Shown: positions 1 through 11,604, counted from the stretch's first letter. The stretch is DNA of 64,000 bases from Drechmeria coniospora (GCF_001625195.1 NC_054390.1:9769222-9833221); one strand, 5' to 3'. Program-made: numbers and translations. The notes: generated by a model not told the origin, from the sequence alone.

Positions 1-1890
1 GAGGGGAGCATGGAGCGTACGTTGGGGAGTTCTTCGATAAAGTCGTGGGCAAAAGCCGCCTCGCAGGCCTCGCGGACGAGTCGCCGCTTTTCCTCGACGC
101 CTAAACCCGCCATATCTGTGCCGGTGAGGCCGTCCACGACGTTCTGGTAGATGCTGCCGCTGAAGAGCGTCGGTTCCTGCCATGTGCCATGTCAGTTGCA
201 AGGCCGGCCAAGGCTGGTAAAATAGAGGGCTGACCTGCTGGACGAGTCGAACATTCGTCCTCAACCATTGCAAGTTCAGGTCCTCAATCTTGTAACCGTC
301 GAGCAAGATGGTGCCTTGCGAGAAGGGGTACCATCTCTCGAGCAGGCCGAAGATGGTGCTCTTCCCCGAGCCGCTCGCGCCGACGAGGGCCGTCGTCCGT
401 CCCGGCAGGATGTCCAGATCCAAGCCGTGCAGGACCGCGACGGCAGGTCTTGAGGGATAGGCAAACTTGACGCCTCTAAGCTTAATCTCCCCCTTGAAGT
501 CGGGTATCCGCACGCCCTCGGTCGACAGCGAGTCCATGGCCGATTTGCGGTCGATGACGGCGAAAAGATCCTGGGCGGCCGCGGTGGCCTTGGAAATGGC
601 AATGGTCTGGGGCGCGATCTGGGTGAGGGCCTGGGCGGCGACGAGGACGGCGAAAATGACGGTGACGACGGTGCCGGGCTGTTCAATCTCGCCCGAGGCG
701 TACATGCGAATGCCGTACCAGAAGGCGAGGGCGTATCCGGCAATGACGCAGAAGAACTCGACGGGGAAGAGGATGGCGTACAGCAGGCTCTTCTTGCCAC
801 CGACGGTTCGGGCGCGCTCGAGGATGGCGTCGAAGCGGTGGCCGAGCTTGGGAAAGGCCCAGAAGGCATGGGCGGTGCGGATGGTGGAGAAGGCTTCCTG
901 GGCGAGGCTGCCGCTCTCGCTGTAGATGTCAAAGATGCGGTGCTCGATCAGGGTGTCCTTGACGACGCAGATGACGGTCACGACGAGGTTCAGGGGCACG
1001 ATGGCGAGGACGACGAGGGTCAGCTTCCACTGGACGGCAAAGGCGACGATGAAGGCGGTGATGAAGCTCGCCATGGCCTGGATGGTGAGGCCGAGCTTCT
1101 CGGAGATGCCGTTGTTGACGAGATTGCCGTTTGTCGTAATCTGGCCCGACAAGGAGGAGGAGGGCGTGTCGAAGAAGGAGATTTCCTGGCGCAAGGTCTG
1201 ACGGACAAAGTCGACGCGCAGCCTCTTGGTGGTGCGGATGGCGGTCACGTTGATGAGGATGGTCCAGGCGTAGGTGAGGGCAAACTTGGCGACGAAGAGG
1301 TAGACAAAGTAGAGGCTGAAGGGGACGAGACGAGATTAGCTCCGCGTCCGCGTCCAAGGACAAACGACGAGGTCGGCGGGCCGAGACGGGGGAGGGGAGG
1401 GGAGGGGAGGGGAGGGGAGGGGACGGACGTGTAGCGGCCAACCTCGGAGACGTAGACATCGGGGGTCATGGCACCGCTCACAAAGTCGTTGAAGACGTTG
1501 ATGAACTTGCCGAAGACGACGTCCATGAGCGGCAGGACCGTGCCGGCGGCGATGATGCAGAGGAGGGCAAGGGCGTTCATGGCCCAGCCCTTGGCATCGT
1601 TGTAGGTGAAGACGCGCTGGAGAGGCAGTCAGTCTCGATGCAAACAACGAACCAGCCATCGATTCATCGATCCATCCATCGATCCATCCATCAATCCATC
1701 CATCAATTCATCCATCAATCCATCCATCGATCCATCTTCTCCGCCTGTGGCGGGGGGGCATGAGGGGAGCGCGTACCAGGAAGTAGCTGAAGCTCGAAGA
1801 GCCGTCGGTGGTTTTGTCGTCCATGACGGGCGAGTCAACGGAGTCGGTCTGGCCATCCGACGAGGCCTCGGTGCCGCGTGCGAGGGTCAT
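1..1890 (-). CDS. ABC-B family multidrug exporter (Pmd1/leptomycin-resistance type), 5' part; 3' end outside window
   Basis: Integral membrane ATP-driven exporter, expected at the plasma membrane and pumping hydrophobic compounds. Exons on the minus strand are 1890-1777, 1616-1429, 1315-235 and 176-21; all phases join without a stop, giving 513 visible residues. A new donor (GTACGC) at 20 begins a further intron at the window edge. The start is the ATG at 1890; the reading frame open above it has no other ATG. After a polar N-terminus the first transmembrane domain begins with the family motif GTVLPLMDVVFGKF, followed by six membrane segments and the first nucleotide-binding domain. Walker A is GASGSGKST at about residues 413-421, and the Q-loop (VQQEP) spans the intron at 177-234. 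Full-length relatives have about 1,300 residues, so the second half lies to the left. Introns 1 and 2 carry simple repeats (separate entries). Substrate cannot be told from sequence. Confidence 0.9.
1388..1423 (+). repeat. (GGGGA)n tract inside ABC intron 2, G-quadruplex-capable
   Basis: Seven runs of four or five guanines separated by single adenines lie on the plus strand, i.e. a C-rich tract in the intron of the minus-strand transporter gene, next to its donor site at 1427-1428. Four-run G-quadruplex folding rules are satisfied. Confidence 0.85.
1656..1737 (+). repeat. (ATCC/ATCA/ATCG)n microsatellite inside ABC intron 1
   Basis: Degenerate ATCC tetranucleotide array with interspersed ATCGATCC and ATCAATCC variants, wholly within the 160-bp intron 1617-1776 of the ABC transporter gene. 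Confidence 0.85.
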
Positions 1891-4452
1891 CTTGTGCTGT
1901 GGAAGGCTTGTCGAGGTCGGGGCAGGCAAGGCTCGAGTCTTGTCATCGACAGCTTGACCCTCGGACTTGGGACTTTTGCGTTGAATGGACGGATCGAGGA
2001 AGAGTTGGGCGAGTCGTCCATGCTGTCAAGGCTTCCTGGGTGCTGGGTGCGGCGGGTTGGGTATTGTTAAATAGGGTGCGGTGAGGAGAAAGGTATGGTA
2101 TGGCATGTTCACATGGAAGGCGCGGTGGATTGAGTCTAGGTTTACGCCTACATGTACATGTAATGGCCGGCCAGGGCAGCAAGGAACAACAAACAACCAA
2201 CAACAAACAGACGGACGAGGCAGAGGTTATTCTGAAATGGTGCGGCCTGACGTTTCGGCGTCCGTCCTCGTACTCGCACTCGTACTCGCACCCGAACCCG
2301 CACGCACGGCACCCGAGCGGGAGGGCGGAAGAAGGTCTCGATCGGCTGCGCCTCGAACAAGGCTAGGAGCCTTGGCAAGGGCTGGGCTGGACGGATGCAA
2401 ACCACTCGAGCCGGGCTGCGGGTTTGGACGAGGCACTGTGAGTCATGCGAGGTTCGAATGCATGCGGCGGCGATGGTCCATTCACTCGTGGCGAGCTGTT
2501 GGCGGTTGAGGGTTTTAATTTTGTCGTGATGGGTACGGAGTGCCATGGTAGCGCAGCAGAAGACTGGCAGTTGGGGGAGAAGCAAATCATACAGTACGAG
2601 TACGGTGCGCGGAAGATGGGCAAGAGCTGGTAGCTGATGACGAAACAGGGACCGTCGCCGAGCACAGCACCGTATGCATACTGTATACCTACAGCTGGAC
2701 CATTCTCGCTCTCGACCATGAATACCTAGTACTTGCAAGTGGGTGCACCAGCGTAGCAGCTATCGTATATTCGGCAGCCATTATGTATTCGAGCTGGCTC
2801 GAGAATGGTATGCTGTACTCTGTGTTAATACACACACACACATGACAAGTATTTCAAGAAATGCTGTTGCCTGATGAAACACAAAGTACAGATATCACTT
2901 TCAAGTACTCGGCACTCCATATTCCGTACTGTATACTCCGTACTGTATACTCCGTACTGTATACTCCGTACTGTATACTCCGTACTGTATACTCCGTACT
3001 TGTAACTTATTACTAGGTATTATTAATTACTGTGCTCCGTACGGAGTACAGAGTGCTGTAAGTACAATATGCAAGTACGTACTTGTACTCCGTAAAGTAC
3101 CTACAGTATGTGGCAAAAGGTATTTGCCTACCCTTAGGTACCATATTCCTAGTCCAATCTAACCTAATAGAAAATAGTACCTGAAGGTAGACAAGTACTT
3201 TTTGCCCCCCCCCCCACTGTACTTCTTACTTGCACAATCCTCAAGTACAAGCACAGAGTACATAACAGCAGCTGCTGTACGTCATTGGCGTTGTACATGA
3301 GCCGTGCATCTGCAACTTGTGCACTGTATCCGTGCCCCGCATTGTACTTGAGACATGCAGCCAAAGTGCATGAGGGGCGCAAGTACAGCTGTGGATGGAC
3401 AGTCGGCTGACGCACCGAGGCTGCACTGTGAATGTACCGGGTCCCTGCTCCGTAGATACTCCGTATTCGTACTCGGCTGCATGTCTCACACGGCGGAAGG
3501 AACCCCCCCCCCCCCGCTCTGCCACGATCGTGGCTGCACCGCTAGTCGTCGGTACCCGCGGCGTCCGCGGAGCCCGGTTTCTGCGTATATGGCTGGCAGC
3601 ATCCGCTCGTTCTTTCGTCAGCAATTCATCGCCACTCAATCAAGACGTCCATCTGTCTGCTCACCAGCATCGCCAGCCACGACGTTATCTCCATCCGGCT
3701 GGAAGCAAGCCCTTCTCTGAATGAAACCGAAGCCCAGAGCAGCAAGCACAAGAAGAGACACGAGCGGAGACACAAGCACAGGCACAGGCGCAGACGCAGA
3801 GTGCAAGCAGCAGTCCTGGGCATCAACGTGCTGCCTCGCACCACCGACCGTGAATTCTGCCTCTGCACCGCCAACCATCCGTTCCCCCCCCCCCACCCTC
3901 CCATCCCTCCCATCCCTCCCATCCCTTCCATCCCTCCCATCCCTCTCACGTTGCCCCCTCCCGCTGCTGGGTCCCTCGACCCCCTCCTGCGACGCCGAAA
4001 GTCTATTCCATCGTCACGCCGTTTCGTTTCCTCGCCCCCCATACTCGCTCTCGTAGTGCTGCCGCTCGCCATCTCCGTTCATCTCATCTCGTCAGCAGAG
4101 ACGATACCAAGCAAGTCGAGACGAGACGAGACGAGACAGGACAAGACGGGCCTAATTACACGTCGTAGTTGGGGCCTGCTGCCTGCTGCCTGCTCCCCGT
4201 TGTCCGCTGCCTGCTGACGGTTTCCTGATGCCACGTGTGTTGATGGACGACGAGGCAACCCACCACCACAGTCGGCTCCGTCCCGGTCGACATCTTCTTC
4301 TCCTGCTGGACGGTGCGTGAGCCATCGACGCCCGTCTCGGACCAGCAGCTAGACGTCAGCCCGCCTTCCTCTACGCGTCTCACCATCCCCGTCCTCCGGC
4401 CACCGATCCTACAGCGCCGGCCGGAAGCATCTGGTTGCGTCCCCGCGTCTGG
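1891..4452. other. Divergent intergenic region between the ABC exporter and the eight-exon regulator
   Basis: No coding region supported. It should hold the 5' regions of both flanking genes, which are transcribed away from each other. From about 2700 to 3500 it is rich in short GTAC-containing motifs (TACTCCGTAC, CAAGTAC). It also has poly-C runs (about 3207, 3506, 3886) and a CCCATCCCT pyrimidine array at about 3890-3950. The stretch 3640-4450 is GC-rich and pyrimidine-rich, plausibly a long 5' leader of the regulator. Its short open frames lack recognisable domains. Confidence 0.6.
2924..3000 (+). repeat. 14-bp tandem repeat (CCGTACTGTATACT), 5.5 copies
   Basis: Five perfect 14-bp units plus half a unit. 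Each unit contains the CCGTAC core that recurs, in looser form, across many intergenic stretches of this window. Confidence 0.95.
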
Positions 4453-7400
4453 ATGGACATGCAGAGCCCCCAAGCCCAAGGCCTCGGCATCGGTCACGCC
4501 TCCGCGGCCGCCGATGACCCGGCCGGCCGAAGAGCTGTAAGTCCACCCATTCTCTCACCTCACCCGATTCCCGACCACGCCCACCCCCCCCCCCCCCCCT
4601 CACCTGGCCGTACTGTTTCTCTGTGTCCGCACGAGTATCTTCTCCTCCGGCTCCAAGGGTGACTTGTGCTCGTACTGCTACATGCATGTATGAGTTTGCA
4701 TGGTCTTGGGGTTGGTACGAGTTACGTCATGCTGTCCAGCGTCCTCGATCTACACCCCCCTGCACGTCGCATGCCGCACGTCGCATGCCGCACGTCGCAT
4801 GCCGCTCGTCGCAGGCTGCACGTTGCATGCTGCACGTTGCATGCTGCGCGTTGCATGCTGCGCGTTGCATGCTGCACGTTGCACGCCGCCGGTTGGACAG
4901 GGCGTGCAGCCATGGCTTTCGGGGGCTGGCTTGTTGTCCCTCCAGCCGATGGACGTCTGTCATCCTGTTCGCCCTGCCGTCCCATCTTTCCGTCATCCTC
5001 GCTTTCTACGAGACCCCCCATGCTATGCCATCGAGTCCGAGTCGACGTGGCTAACTTTCTCGGCAGTGTGATCAATGCCGTCTGCGCAAGGTACGTAGGT
5101 AATGAATCAATATCCATCCATGCCGTCATCGCTCGACGCCGTCCTTTCTCGTCAAAGGCCGCGCGCTGCAACCCAAGGCCCTTTCCGTGCCTCGTATCCG
5201 TCCCCTCACTCGTACCACGTCCATGTCACGCGTGTACTTGTATACGAACAGGCCAGAACCAAAGGCTGACTGTGTGTCGTTTCCGTTAACCCTCTCGTTA
5301 GATTCGATGTGACAAGGATTGGCCGTGCTCCAACTGCCGTACGGCGAAGCGATCATGCACCTCCACCGGCGCTGGCCAGCGGCCCAAGGAACCCCGTCAG
5401 CGCGTCCTCATCTCCTCGCAATAGTCGGTCTCCCCTCCGCTTACTCCTCTGCTTGCTGCCAAAAAGCACGCGCGTCTCTTCGTCTGCCAGCATCATCACC
5501 ACCCTCTCATGTCTTGCGTTTTGTTTTGCACGATGCGGAGTGGGGAGAAGGGATCACGTCGCTCAAGCTGAGCCTGAACCGACAACCCACGTTGCTCCTG
5601 GCTCTAGCCGTCACTCATGCACACGTCACATCACCAATGAATGACAAATATCCCTCTGTCTTGCCGGTGGTTGCCACTGTCTCGACTTTAGCCCGCTTCC
5701 TCTCGACACACAAAAGCCCATGGGCGTCGAGCATATTGCACAAGTACACATCATGCTTCTCGTTGCCAAACCGCTCACTCACTCATACTGCTCACTCACT
5801 CATACTGCTCACTCATTCATACTACTCATTCACACACTCATACTACTCACTCACTCACTCACTCACTCACTCACTCACTCACTCACTCACTCACTCACTC
5901 ACTCTACCACTCACTCTGCCACTCACTCTGCCACTCACTCTGCCACTCACAAAACACTCACTCCACCACTCGCTCTACCACTCGCTCTACCGCTCACTTT
6001 ACTACTCCTTTACCGCTCACTCTACAACTCACTCTCCCACTCACTCTACCACTCACTCCCACTCTGTCGCTCAGTCACTCGTCCACTCACATACACACTC
6101 TCCTTCACTCGCCCAAGACGTCGGCGCGTGCCCATGCACATCATGCTTCCCGTTGCCAAGCCGCTCACTCACTCATACTGCTCACTCAATCATACTGCTC
6201 ACTCAGTCACTCATATCACTCACTCATTCACACACACATTCAGTCACTCACTCTCCCACTCACCCTCCCACGCACATACACACTCTCCTTCACTCGCCCA
6301 AGACGTCGGCGCCTGCCCATGTCGCTGACCTTCCCTTCCCAGTGAGCGCAAGATAGACCAGATCGAGTCCCGTCTCGGCAACATCGAATCGCTTCTCAAA
6401 AACATCGCCTCGCCGACGGCCCCGTCCATCCTGGTCGACCACCGCGGCGGCGCCCCCGTCAACACGCCGGGCACCGGCAGCAGCGTCCTCACCGCGGCCT
6501 CGACGGCCGACTACGAGAGCAGCGAGGAGGAGTCGGCCTTTGGCGGCGACACCGGCCTCACCGCCCACACCACCTTTGCGAGCGAGTTCCTCGAAAAGGC
6601 CGTTCGCAGGACCTCCCTGCGCGAGGTGAACCCCAAGATGGAGGCGGCCCTGCTCAACCTGAGCCAGCTTGTCGAGATGCAGAAGCGCCGGTCCATCAGC
6701 CACGGTCCTCGCTTCCCGCTGCAGAAGCCCGTCCCTCCCGGAGGCATCTGCAAGCTGCCGATGCCGCCCATGGCCGCCGTCGTGAACCTGCTGAAGCATG
6801 CCAAATGTGAGATCGGATCGAATGCCCCCCCTCCCCGTCCCCGTCGCGCAACGGCCAGCCGCGAGCCAACCGGCGCCCTGCTGAACGAGACGCCTCCCAG
6901 CCGCACCCCCGACCCTCTTCACCATCATGTGCTCCCTCGTCGGCCTCTCCGACTTCTCGAGCCTCTGCCGGCTCGTCTACTTTGCCACCGAGGACTTTTC
7001 CGACGCCACCTTCACCATCGTCAACGCCATGCTGTACAACCTCTTCATGGAGCAGCACTCGCTCGCCACCGAGCCCCTGGTCCGCGACGAGTACCACTCC
7101 TACATGCAAATGTGCCGCGCGAACCTCGAGACGAGCCTCGCCAACACGCCTCTCTTCCTCTCGGCCAAGGTCGAGAACGTGCAGGCTCTCCTGCTCGGCG
7201 TAGGTCCCGTGCTTCCGCCGCCGCGTCGCGAGCGAGCCTGAGGCCGCCCGCTAACCCGGACCTAGGGCCTGTACGCCGTCGACGTCTCGCGTCCCTCGGT
7301 CGCCTGGCACCTCAGCTGCATGGCCGCGCAGCTCTGCCAAACCGCCGGGTACCACAGGTCGGCAACGCTCATGTACGACTCGCCCGCCACCGCCAAGCTC

Positions 7401-8576
7401 AAGCGCATCCTCTTCTGGCACGTCTACACCCTCGACAAGGGCCTCGGCCTGCGGCTCGGACGCGCCCCCGTCATCCACGAGTGCGACATTGACATTCCGC
7501 GCGTCTTTGAGTTTGACGGCTTCGGCGAGTTCGAATCGTCGTCCATCCCGACCTTGTGGGTCAAGATTAGCTATCTGCAGAGCCGGATATACGAGCAGCT
7601 GCAAGTCATGCCTTTGCACGCCCACACCCGCCCTTGGCCTCGAAGCTGACGTGCCCCCAGATACAGCCCCGCCGCGCTGGCCAGTCCGCAGGAGGAGCTC
7701 ATCGAACGAGCCAAGGCGCTCGCGAGGGACTGTCGGAAGCTCGAGGTCGAGGCCGAGCAGTGCCGGGAGCAGGTCTACAACTACCTCCGGGCCGTCAACT
7801 CGTCCGACGTCGTCGACATTTTCCTGCGGGGCGACGAAGTCCAGTTTCAAGTCACGCTCACGCTCGTCTACCGCGTCATACCGGCGCCCGAGGGATCGGC
7901 GAGTCGCTTCTGCGACGAGTGCCTCGAGGTCGCCCGCAAGGCCATGACGGTCCACCAGCAGTGCGTGCAGCTGGCGAATCTGGGGAGCTATTTCCGCTCC
8001 ATCTACGTTCATTGGTGAGTATACATGTACATGTATGTGTATATGTATATTTATATACATGTATATTTACTTGCATGGCCCCCTTTCGTGTCGACCGACG
8101 CTGACGGCACCGCCAGGAACTTGCTCCTAACGCCCTTTGCTCCGTTTTTCGTCCTCTTCTGCTACATCATCGAGACGTCGTCCCTCGACGACCTCCGAAT
8201 CCTCCAAGAGTTTGTCGCTTCCCTCGACGAGGTCAGGGACTCGTCGGAGACGATCGAGAAGCTCTACCGGCTCTGTCGGGTCATGTGCGACGTCGCGGGC
8301 CTCTACGTCGAGGCCAAGTCGCAGCAGCAGGAGGACCAGACGATGGTGCCGATCGGCGACGAGTTTGAAATGTACCTGAGCCAGCTCGGATTCATGTCGA
8401 CCGAAGATCAAGCCATGAGCCACGCGCAGAACAATGGGGGGCCGCCACCGGTGAATGGACGGGTGGCGCAAATAGCCGACTGGTTCTCGGGCAACCGAAA
8501 CATGATGGGGCTTCTGGAAGAAGACCTGTCGCAGATCGAGTCGTATCGTTGGATGCAGCAATCTAGCTCTATATGA
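4453..8576 (+). CDS. Zn2Cys6 transcription factor with fungal_trans regulatory domain, eight exons
   Basis: Nuclear DNA-binding regulator, target genes unknown. Exons are 4453-4536, 5067-5090, 5302-5423, 6343-6806, 6901-7199, 7266-7600, 7661-8014 and 8117-8576; they join in phase to 713 residues. The Zn2Cys6 cluster is split over three exons: RRA | CDQCRLRK | IRCDKDWPCSNCRTAKRSC, with Cys29, 32, 39, 45, 48 and 55 in C-x2-C-x6-C-x5-C-x2-C-x6-C spacing. A short coiled coil follows (about residues 78-97), then the middle-homology region with HLSCMAAQLCQTAGYHR and a late FAPFFVLFCYIIET segment. Exon 2 is a 24-nt microexon, supported by an in-frame stop at 5052, the branch site CTAAC and the acceptor CAG. 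Intron 6 (7601-7660) uses a GC donor (GCAAGT), which alone gives the conserved EQLYSPAALA junction. Introns 1 (530 bp) and 3 (919 bp) are very long and filled with satellites. The start is the first ATG in frame. Confidence 0.88.
4763..4886 (+). repeat. 14-bp minisatellite (GTYGCATGCYGCAC) in intron 1 of the regulator
   Basis: About eight to nine copies of a 14-bp unit built on GCATGC, drifting from a GTCGCATGCCGCAC form (left) to a GTTGCATGCTGCAC form (right). The change is C to T at the same two positions. The whole array is inside intron 4537-5066. Confidence 0.9.
5730..6322 (+). repeat. (CACT)n satellite with internal segment duplication in intron 3 of the regulator
   Basis: Nearly 600 bp of CACT/CTCA tetranucleotide repeat occupies most of intron 5424-6342. 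Two non-repeat segments occur twice: one starting CACATCATGCTTC (5744 and 6139), and one containing CTTCACTCGCCCAAGACGTC (about 6102 and 6290). A unit of about 390 bp or less was therefore itself duplicated. Confidence 0.9.
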
Positions 8577-8703
8577 TGCCCCGTCGAGCCGCCGCATCGA
8601 TGGACGCAGCAGTCTAGCTCTACACGTTGCGTCGCGTCGTCGTCATGGTTGCCGTCGGTTCGGCATGGTATCGTATGCATCGAGTCGTCGCGGTCATCGT
8701 CGC

Positions 8704-9287
8704 TCAATCGGTGGGATATCGAGGATCGTACGCGTCGTCGCCCTCGTCTTCACTGCTGCTTTCTCGGGCAGACTCGACCTTCTTGGCCGCAGCACCCTGG
8801 GCCGGCGCCGGCTTGGGCACGCTCTTGCTCTCGACCGGCTTCTCCTGCTTCGGGGCAAAGGCATTCTTGAAGCCGCTCCTCTTGAAGCCGGGCATCTTCC
8901 CTCCGGCCCCGACGGACGCCCGTTTCTCCTTTTCGTCAATCTTGATGCTGACGAGACCGTCGGCCTTGGCCTCGGCCCTTCGAGCGCGCGCACCCGCGTG
9001 GGGGTCCTTGACCATGGCCTTCATGTCCTTCAGCCGCTGCTTGTGGGCGTGATCGTAGCTGCCGAGGTGGGCGTCGTAGTCGTTCATGCGGGAGTAACCC
9101 TTGGCGCAGAGGGCACAGTAGAATGACTTTTGGGCCTCGCGAGCCGCCTCCGTCTGCGGCGGCGGAAGGGTTTGGTGTCGCTGGACGAGAGTCAGCCGTT
9201 TGCTTCGTGACTTTTGTATGTGCGTGCGGCGATTGGCACTCGAAGGGCAGAGCGGACGCGGGGAGGGAACGAACGTACAGGAGGCAT
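8704..9287 (-). CDS. Small C2H2 zinc-finger protein (GPATCH8/ZNF804-like finger), 161 aa
   Basis: Exons 9287-9279 and 9180-8704 on the minus strand. The first coding exon is only nine bases (Met-Pro-Pro), followed by a GTACGT donor and a CTGACTCTCGTCCAG branch/acceptor. A single finger C25-x2-C28-x12-H41-x5-H47 is followed by SYDHAHKQRLKDMK. That context is typical of the finger in GPATCH8 and ZNF804 proteins, which are linked to RNA processing in animals (established for those families only). The rest is a basic Lys/Arg/Ala-rich linker and an acidic Ser/Glu/Asp tail ending DPRYPTD, probably disordered. A nuclear, nucleic-acid-related role is inferred. It converges with the regulator gene ending at 8576. 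Confidence 0.75.
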
Positions 9288-10090
9288 ATTGGGCAGTGAA
9301 GGGCTGCTCCAGGCATGCACGCTGAAGGCTGCCCGATGTGCGTGTGCGATGACCTGGGGGAGGTAATATTGTTCGGCAGCCAAGGGTACGGGTGAGGTTG
9401 GTGGTGATGGAAGAAAGGACAGCAATTAATACTATTAGGGTACTTGTGGTCTGGTGGTGAAGACTGGTATTACTAAGTGCTAATAGTGGTCAGAGCAATG
9501 GCTGTGCGTACTGTAAATTACAGGGCAAATAAGTAATTACAGCACACTGTAACAGGCCCATAGACCCTTGTTATGGGTACCACGTATTCCAAGTGGTGCT
9601 GCTAACGCAGTGCTGCGAACGGAGTACAAGCACGGTGCACCGTCGATACATGTACAGATGTTCGTAGCAAGTACAACTACATCACGGCTTGTACCTGTAC
9701 TTATCGAGCACTTACTGTAAGTGCTCCATACTCTGTACTTGACCACTAACATTACGTATTTGCCAGTAATCTCTCTCTGCCAGCTGTGCAGCCCTCAACC
9801 TTAAGCCCTGCCCATTCCTGTTAGAACGTGCCTACTAATAACCGTTGCAGCACTAACAGATTGACTTGCAGTTTTAGTACTGTACTTGTTCTCATGTAAT
9901 TCCATGTACTGTACATTACATACAAGTACACCTACACCCTGCAGCTACAGCGCCAAGTCACCTACGCCCAAGTGCAAGTACTGCAAGGAGACAGTGCTGC
10001 TTACGTACGCCTACGCCGAGACCCAGGTCTTCCTTCGAAGCGACGTTCACCTCCATCATCACATCGTCGTCCGCTCAGCTCCTCTTCACC
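9288..10090. other. Intergenic, divergent promoters
   Basis: No gene seen. It should contain the promoters of the zinc-finger gene (-) and the DUF1691 gene (+). The middle (9600-9760 and 9880-10000) is rich in CAAGTAC, TGTACTT and ACGGAGTAC motifs. Confidence 0.6.
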
Positions 10091-11200
10091 ATGGAGTCCT
10101 CCGAGCCTCTGGACCGCTGCGACTCGCAGCAAACAGCCATGTCCTTGCTGGAGCTCGACCCGTCGCCGATGGAGTCGCCATCCTCGCCCGAGAGCGATGG
10201 CGCCCCGGCGGCCGCCTCGAGGGAAGCAAGCGACCGCCGTTTTCCCACCGTCCAGGCGGCCAGCTGCTCGTCCACCGCCGGCGCCCCAGGGTTGCGGAGC
10301 AGCAATGGCGGCGGCAGAAGCAGAGGTCACGGCGCAATCTTCTACTGTGCGTATGGCTTCGGGATGAATACCCCCCGATACGCGACATCACGGACGGAGC
10401 GCTGACGAGGCGCCGATGGCCAACAAGTAACCCGCGTCCAGCGCTACTCGAGCTACGCCATGTCCGTCTTCACCTTGCTGCACCTTACCAACGTCTCCCT
10501 CATACCCGCCGTCACCCGCTCCGTCGCCGGCTCCGAGACCTACCTCCTCATGACGCGGGAAATCTATCAAACGTCGGTGACCGAGCCGCTGCTCGTCGCC
10601 TTGCCCGTCGTCGCACACGTCGGCTCCGGTGTGGCCCTGCGCCTGCTGAGGAGGCGGCAGATGATGAAGAGGTACGGAGAAGGCTCGTCCGGCACGTATG
10701 CACTCTACCGCCTCGTCCGAGCTTCGAGCTCCAAGCTGTGGCCGTCGCTAAGCTACATATCCATGTCCGGCTACGCCTTTGCCGTGTTTTATTCGGCCCA
10801 TGTGCTGGCGAACCGTTTGCTGCCGCTCGCCGTCGAGGGTGACTCGTCCAACATCGGCCTCGCCTACATCGCCCACGGCTTTGCTCGGCATCCGACGGCG
10901 TCCTGGCTTGCCTACGTCGGCCTCCTCGCCGTCGGCTGCGGCCACATGGTCTGGGGCGCAAGGGAAATGTTGCTGGGCCCGTCGAATTCGACCGGAGGCT
11001 GGCGCGGCAGCGGCATGGTAACCGTGGACAAGAATGTCAAGCGGCAGCGGAGGAGGAAATGGCTGACCGTCCACGGAGTTGCTTTGACCGTCGCCGGCCT
11101 GTGGGCCGTGGGTGGATTGGGAGTCGTCGCCCGTGGGGGGGCAGCTGAAGGCTGGATAGCCAAGTTGTACGATGATATGTTTGCGAGAATGGGTATGTGA
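10091..11200 (+). CDS. MCP1: DUF1691 membrane protein, Mcp1-like (mitochondrial outer-membrane family)
   Basis: Exons 10091-10346 and 10428-11200; the 81-bp intron has a GTGCGT donor and a GCTGAC branch, and the joined product has 342 residues. The N-terminal 80 residues are Ser/Pro-rich and low complexity. The junction gives LTRVQRYSSYAMSVF, followed by LLHLTNVSLIPAVTRS and then REIYQTSVTEPLLVALPVVAHV with a conserved His. A second membrane pair around SYISMSGYAFAVF and IAHGFARHPTASWLAYVGLL follows. These motifs are those of DUF1691 proteins such as yeast Mcp1, an outer-membrane protein that rescues lipid defects of ERMES/Mdm10 mutants (established for yeast; transfer here is inference). The C-terminus ends with a short basic loop and a final helix. 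The last 50 bp recur at 14590-14640. Confidence 0.8.
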
Positions 11201-11604
11201 CGGGTGGGTGGAAGTTTGCTGACCCCTGAATCAGGAGCGGGCCGGGAGCGTCAACCGTTGCCGTCCGCTAAAGGAAGTATCTGGTGTTGTAAATAAGGCT
11301 TGGGTCTTGGAAGTACTGCTATATTTCAAAACGAGCCTTTGTATTATTTATAGGTAGTATGCTACTTGTTCTACTGACTTGGATTTGTTAAGAATCTTGA
11401 AAGGGTAGATACTGCAAAGGCTATATCTGGCCAAACCATTATTGCTATATGTACGGAGTAGTAGGGATCCTATAACTTCTTGACCTTGACTGTGAGTATT
11501 GGCTTGGTCTGGGGTACGCTTATTATATTCTATTGCCGGTATTGGGATCGATGGGCAAGTGTTTTAATCCAATCGTATAGCTGTTTTTTCAACATATACC
11601 TCTT
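11201..11604. other. 3' region of the DUF1691 gene and unique AT-richer DNA
   Basis: No gene seen. Base composition falls sharply after about 11280, marking the start of the transposon-scarred block. Confidence 0.5.

Noticed and set aside
3626..4072. Minus-strand frame with Gly-Met repeats at 3.6-4.1 kb
   Set aside because: Produced by the CCCATCCCT pyrimidine repeat in the leader of the plus-strand regulator.
5319..6356. 345-codon plus-strand frame made of His/Ser/Thr/Leu repeats
   Set aside because: It is the CACT microsatellite read through inside intron 3; the true exons lie on both sides in another frame.
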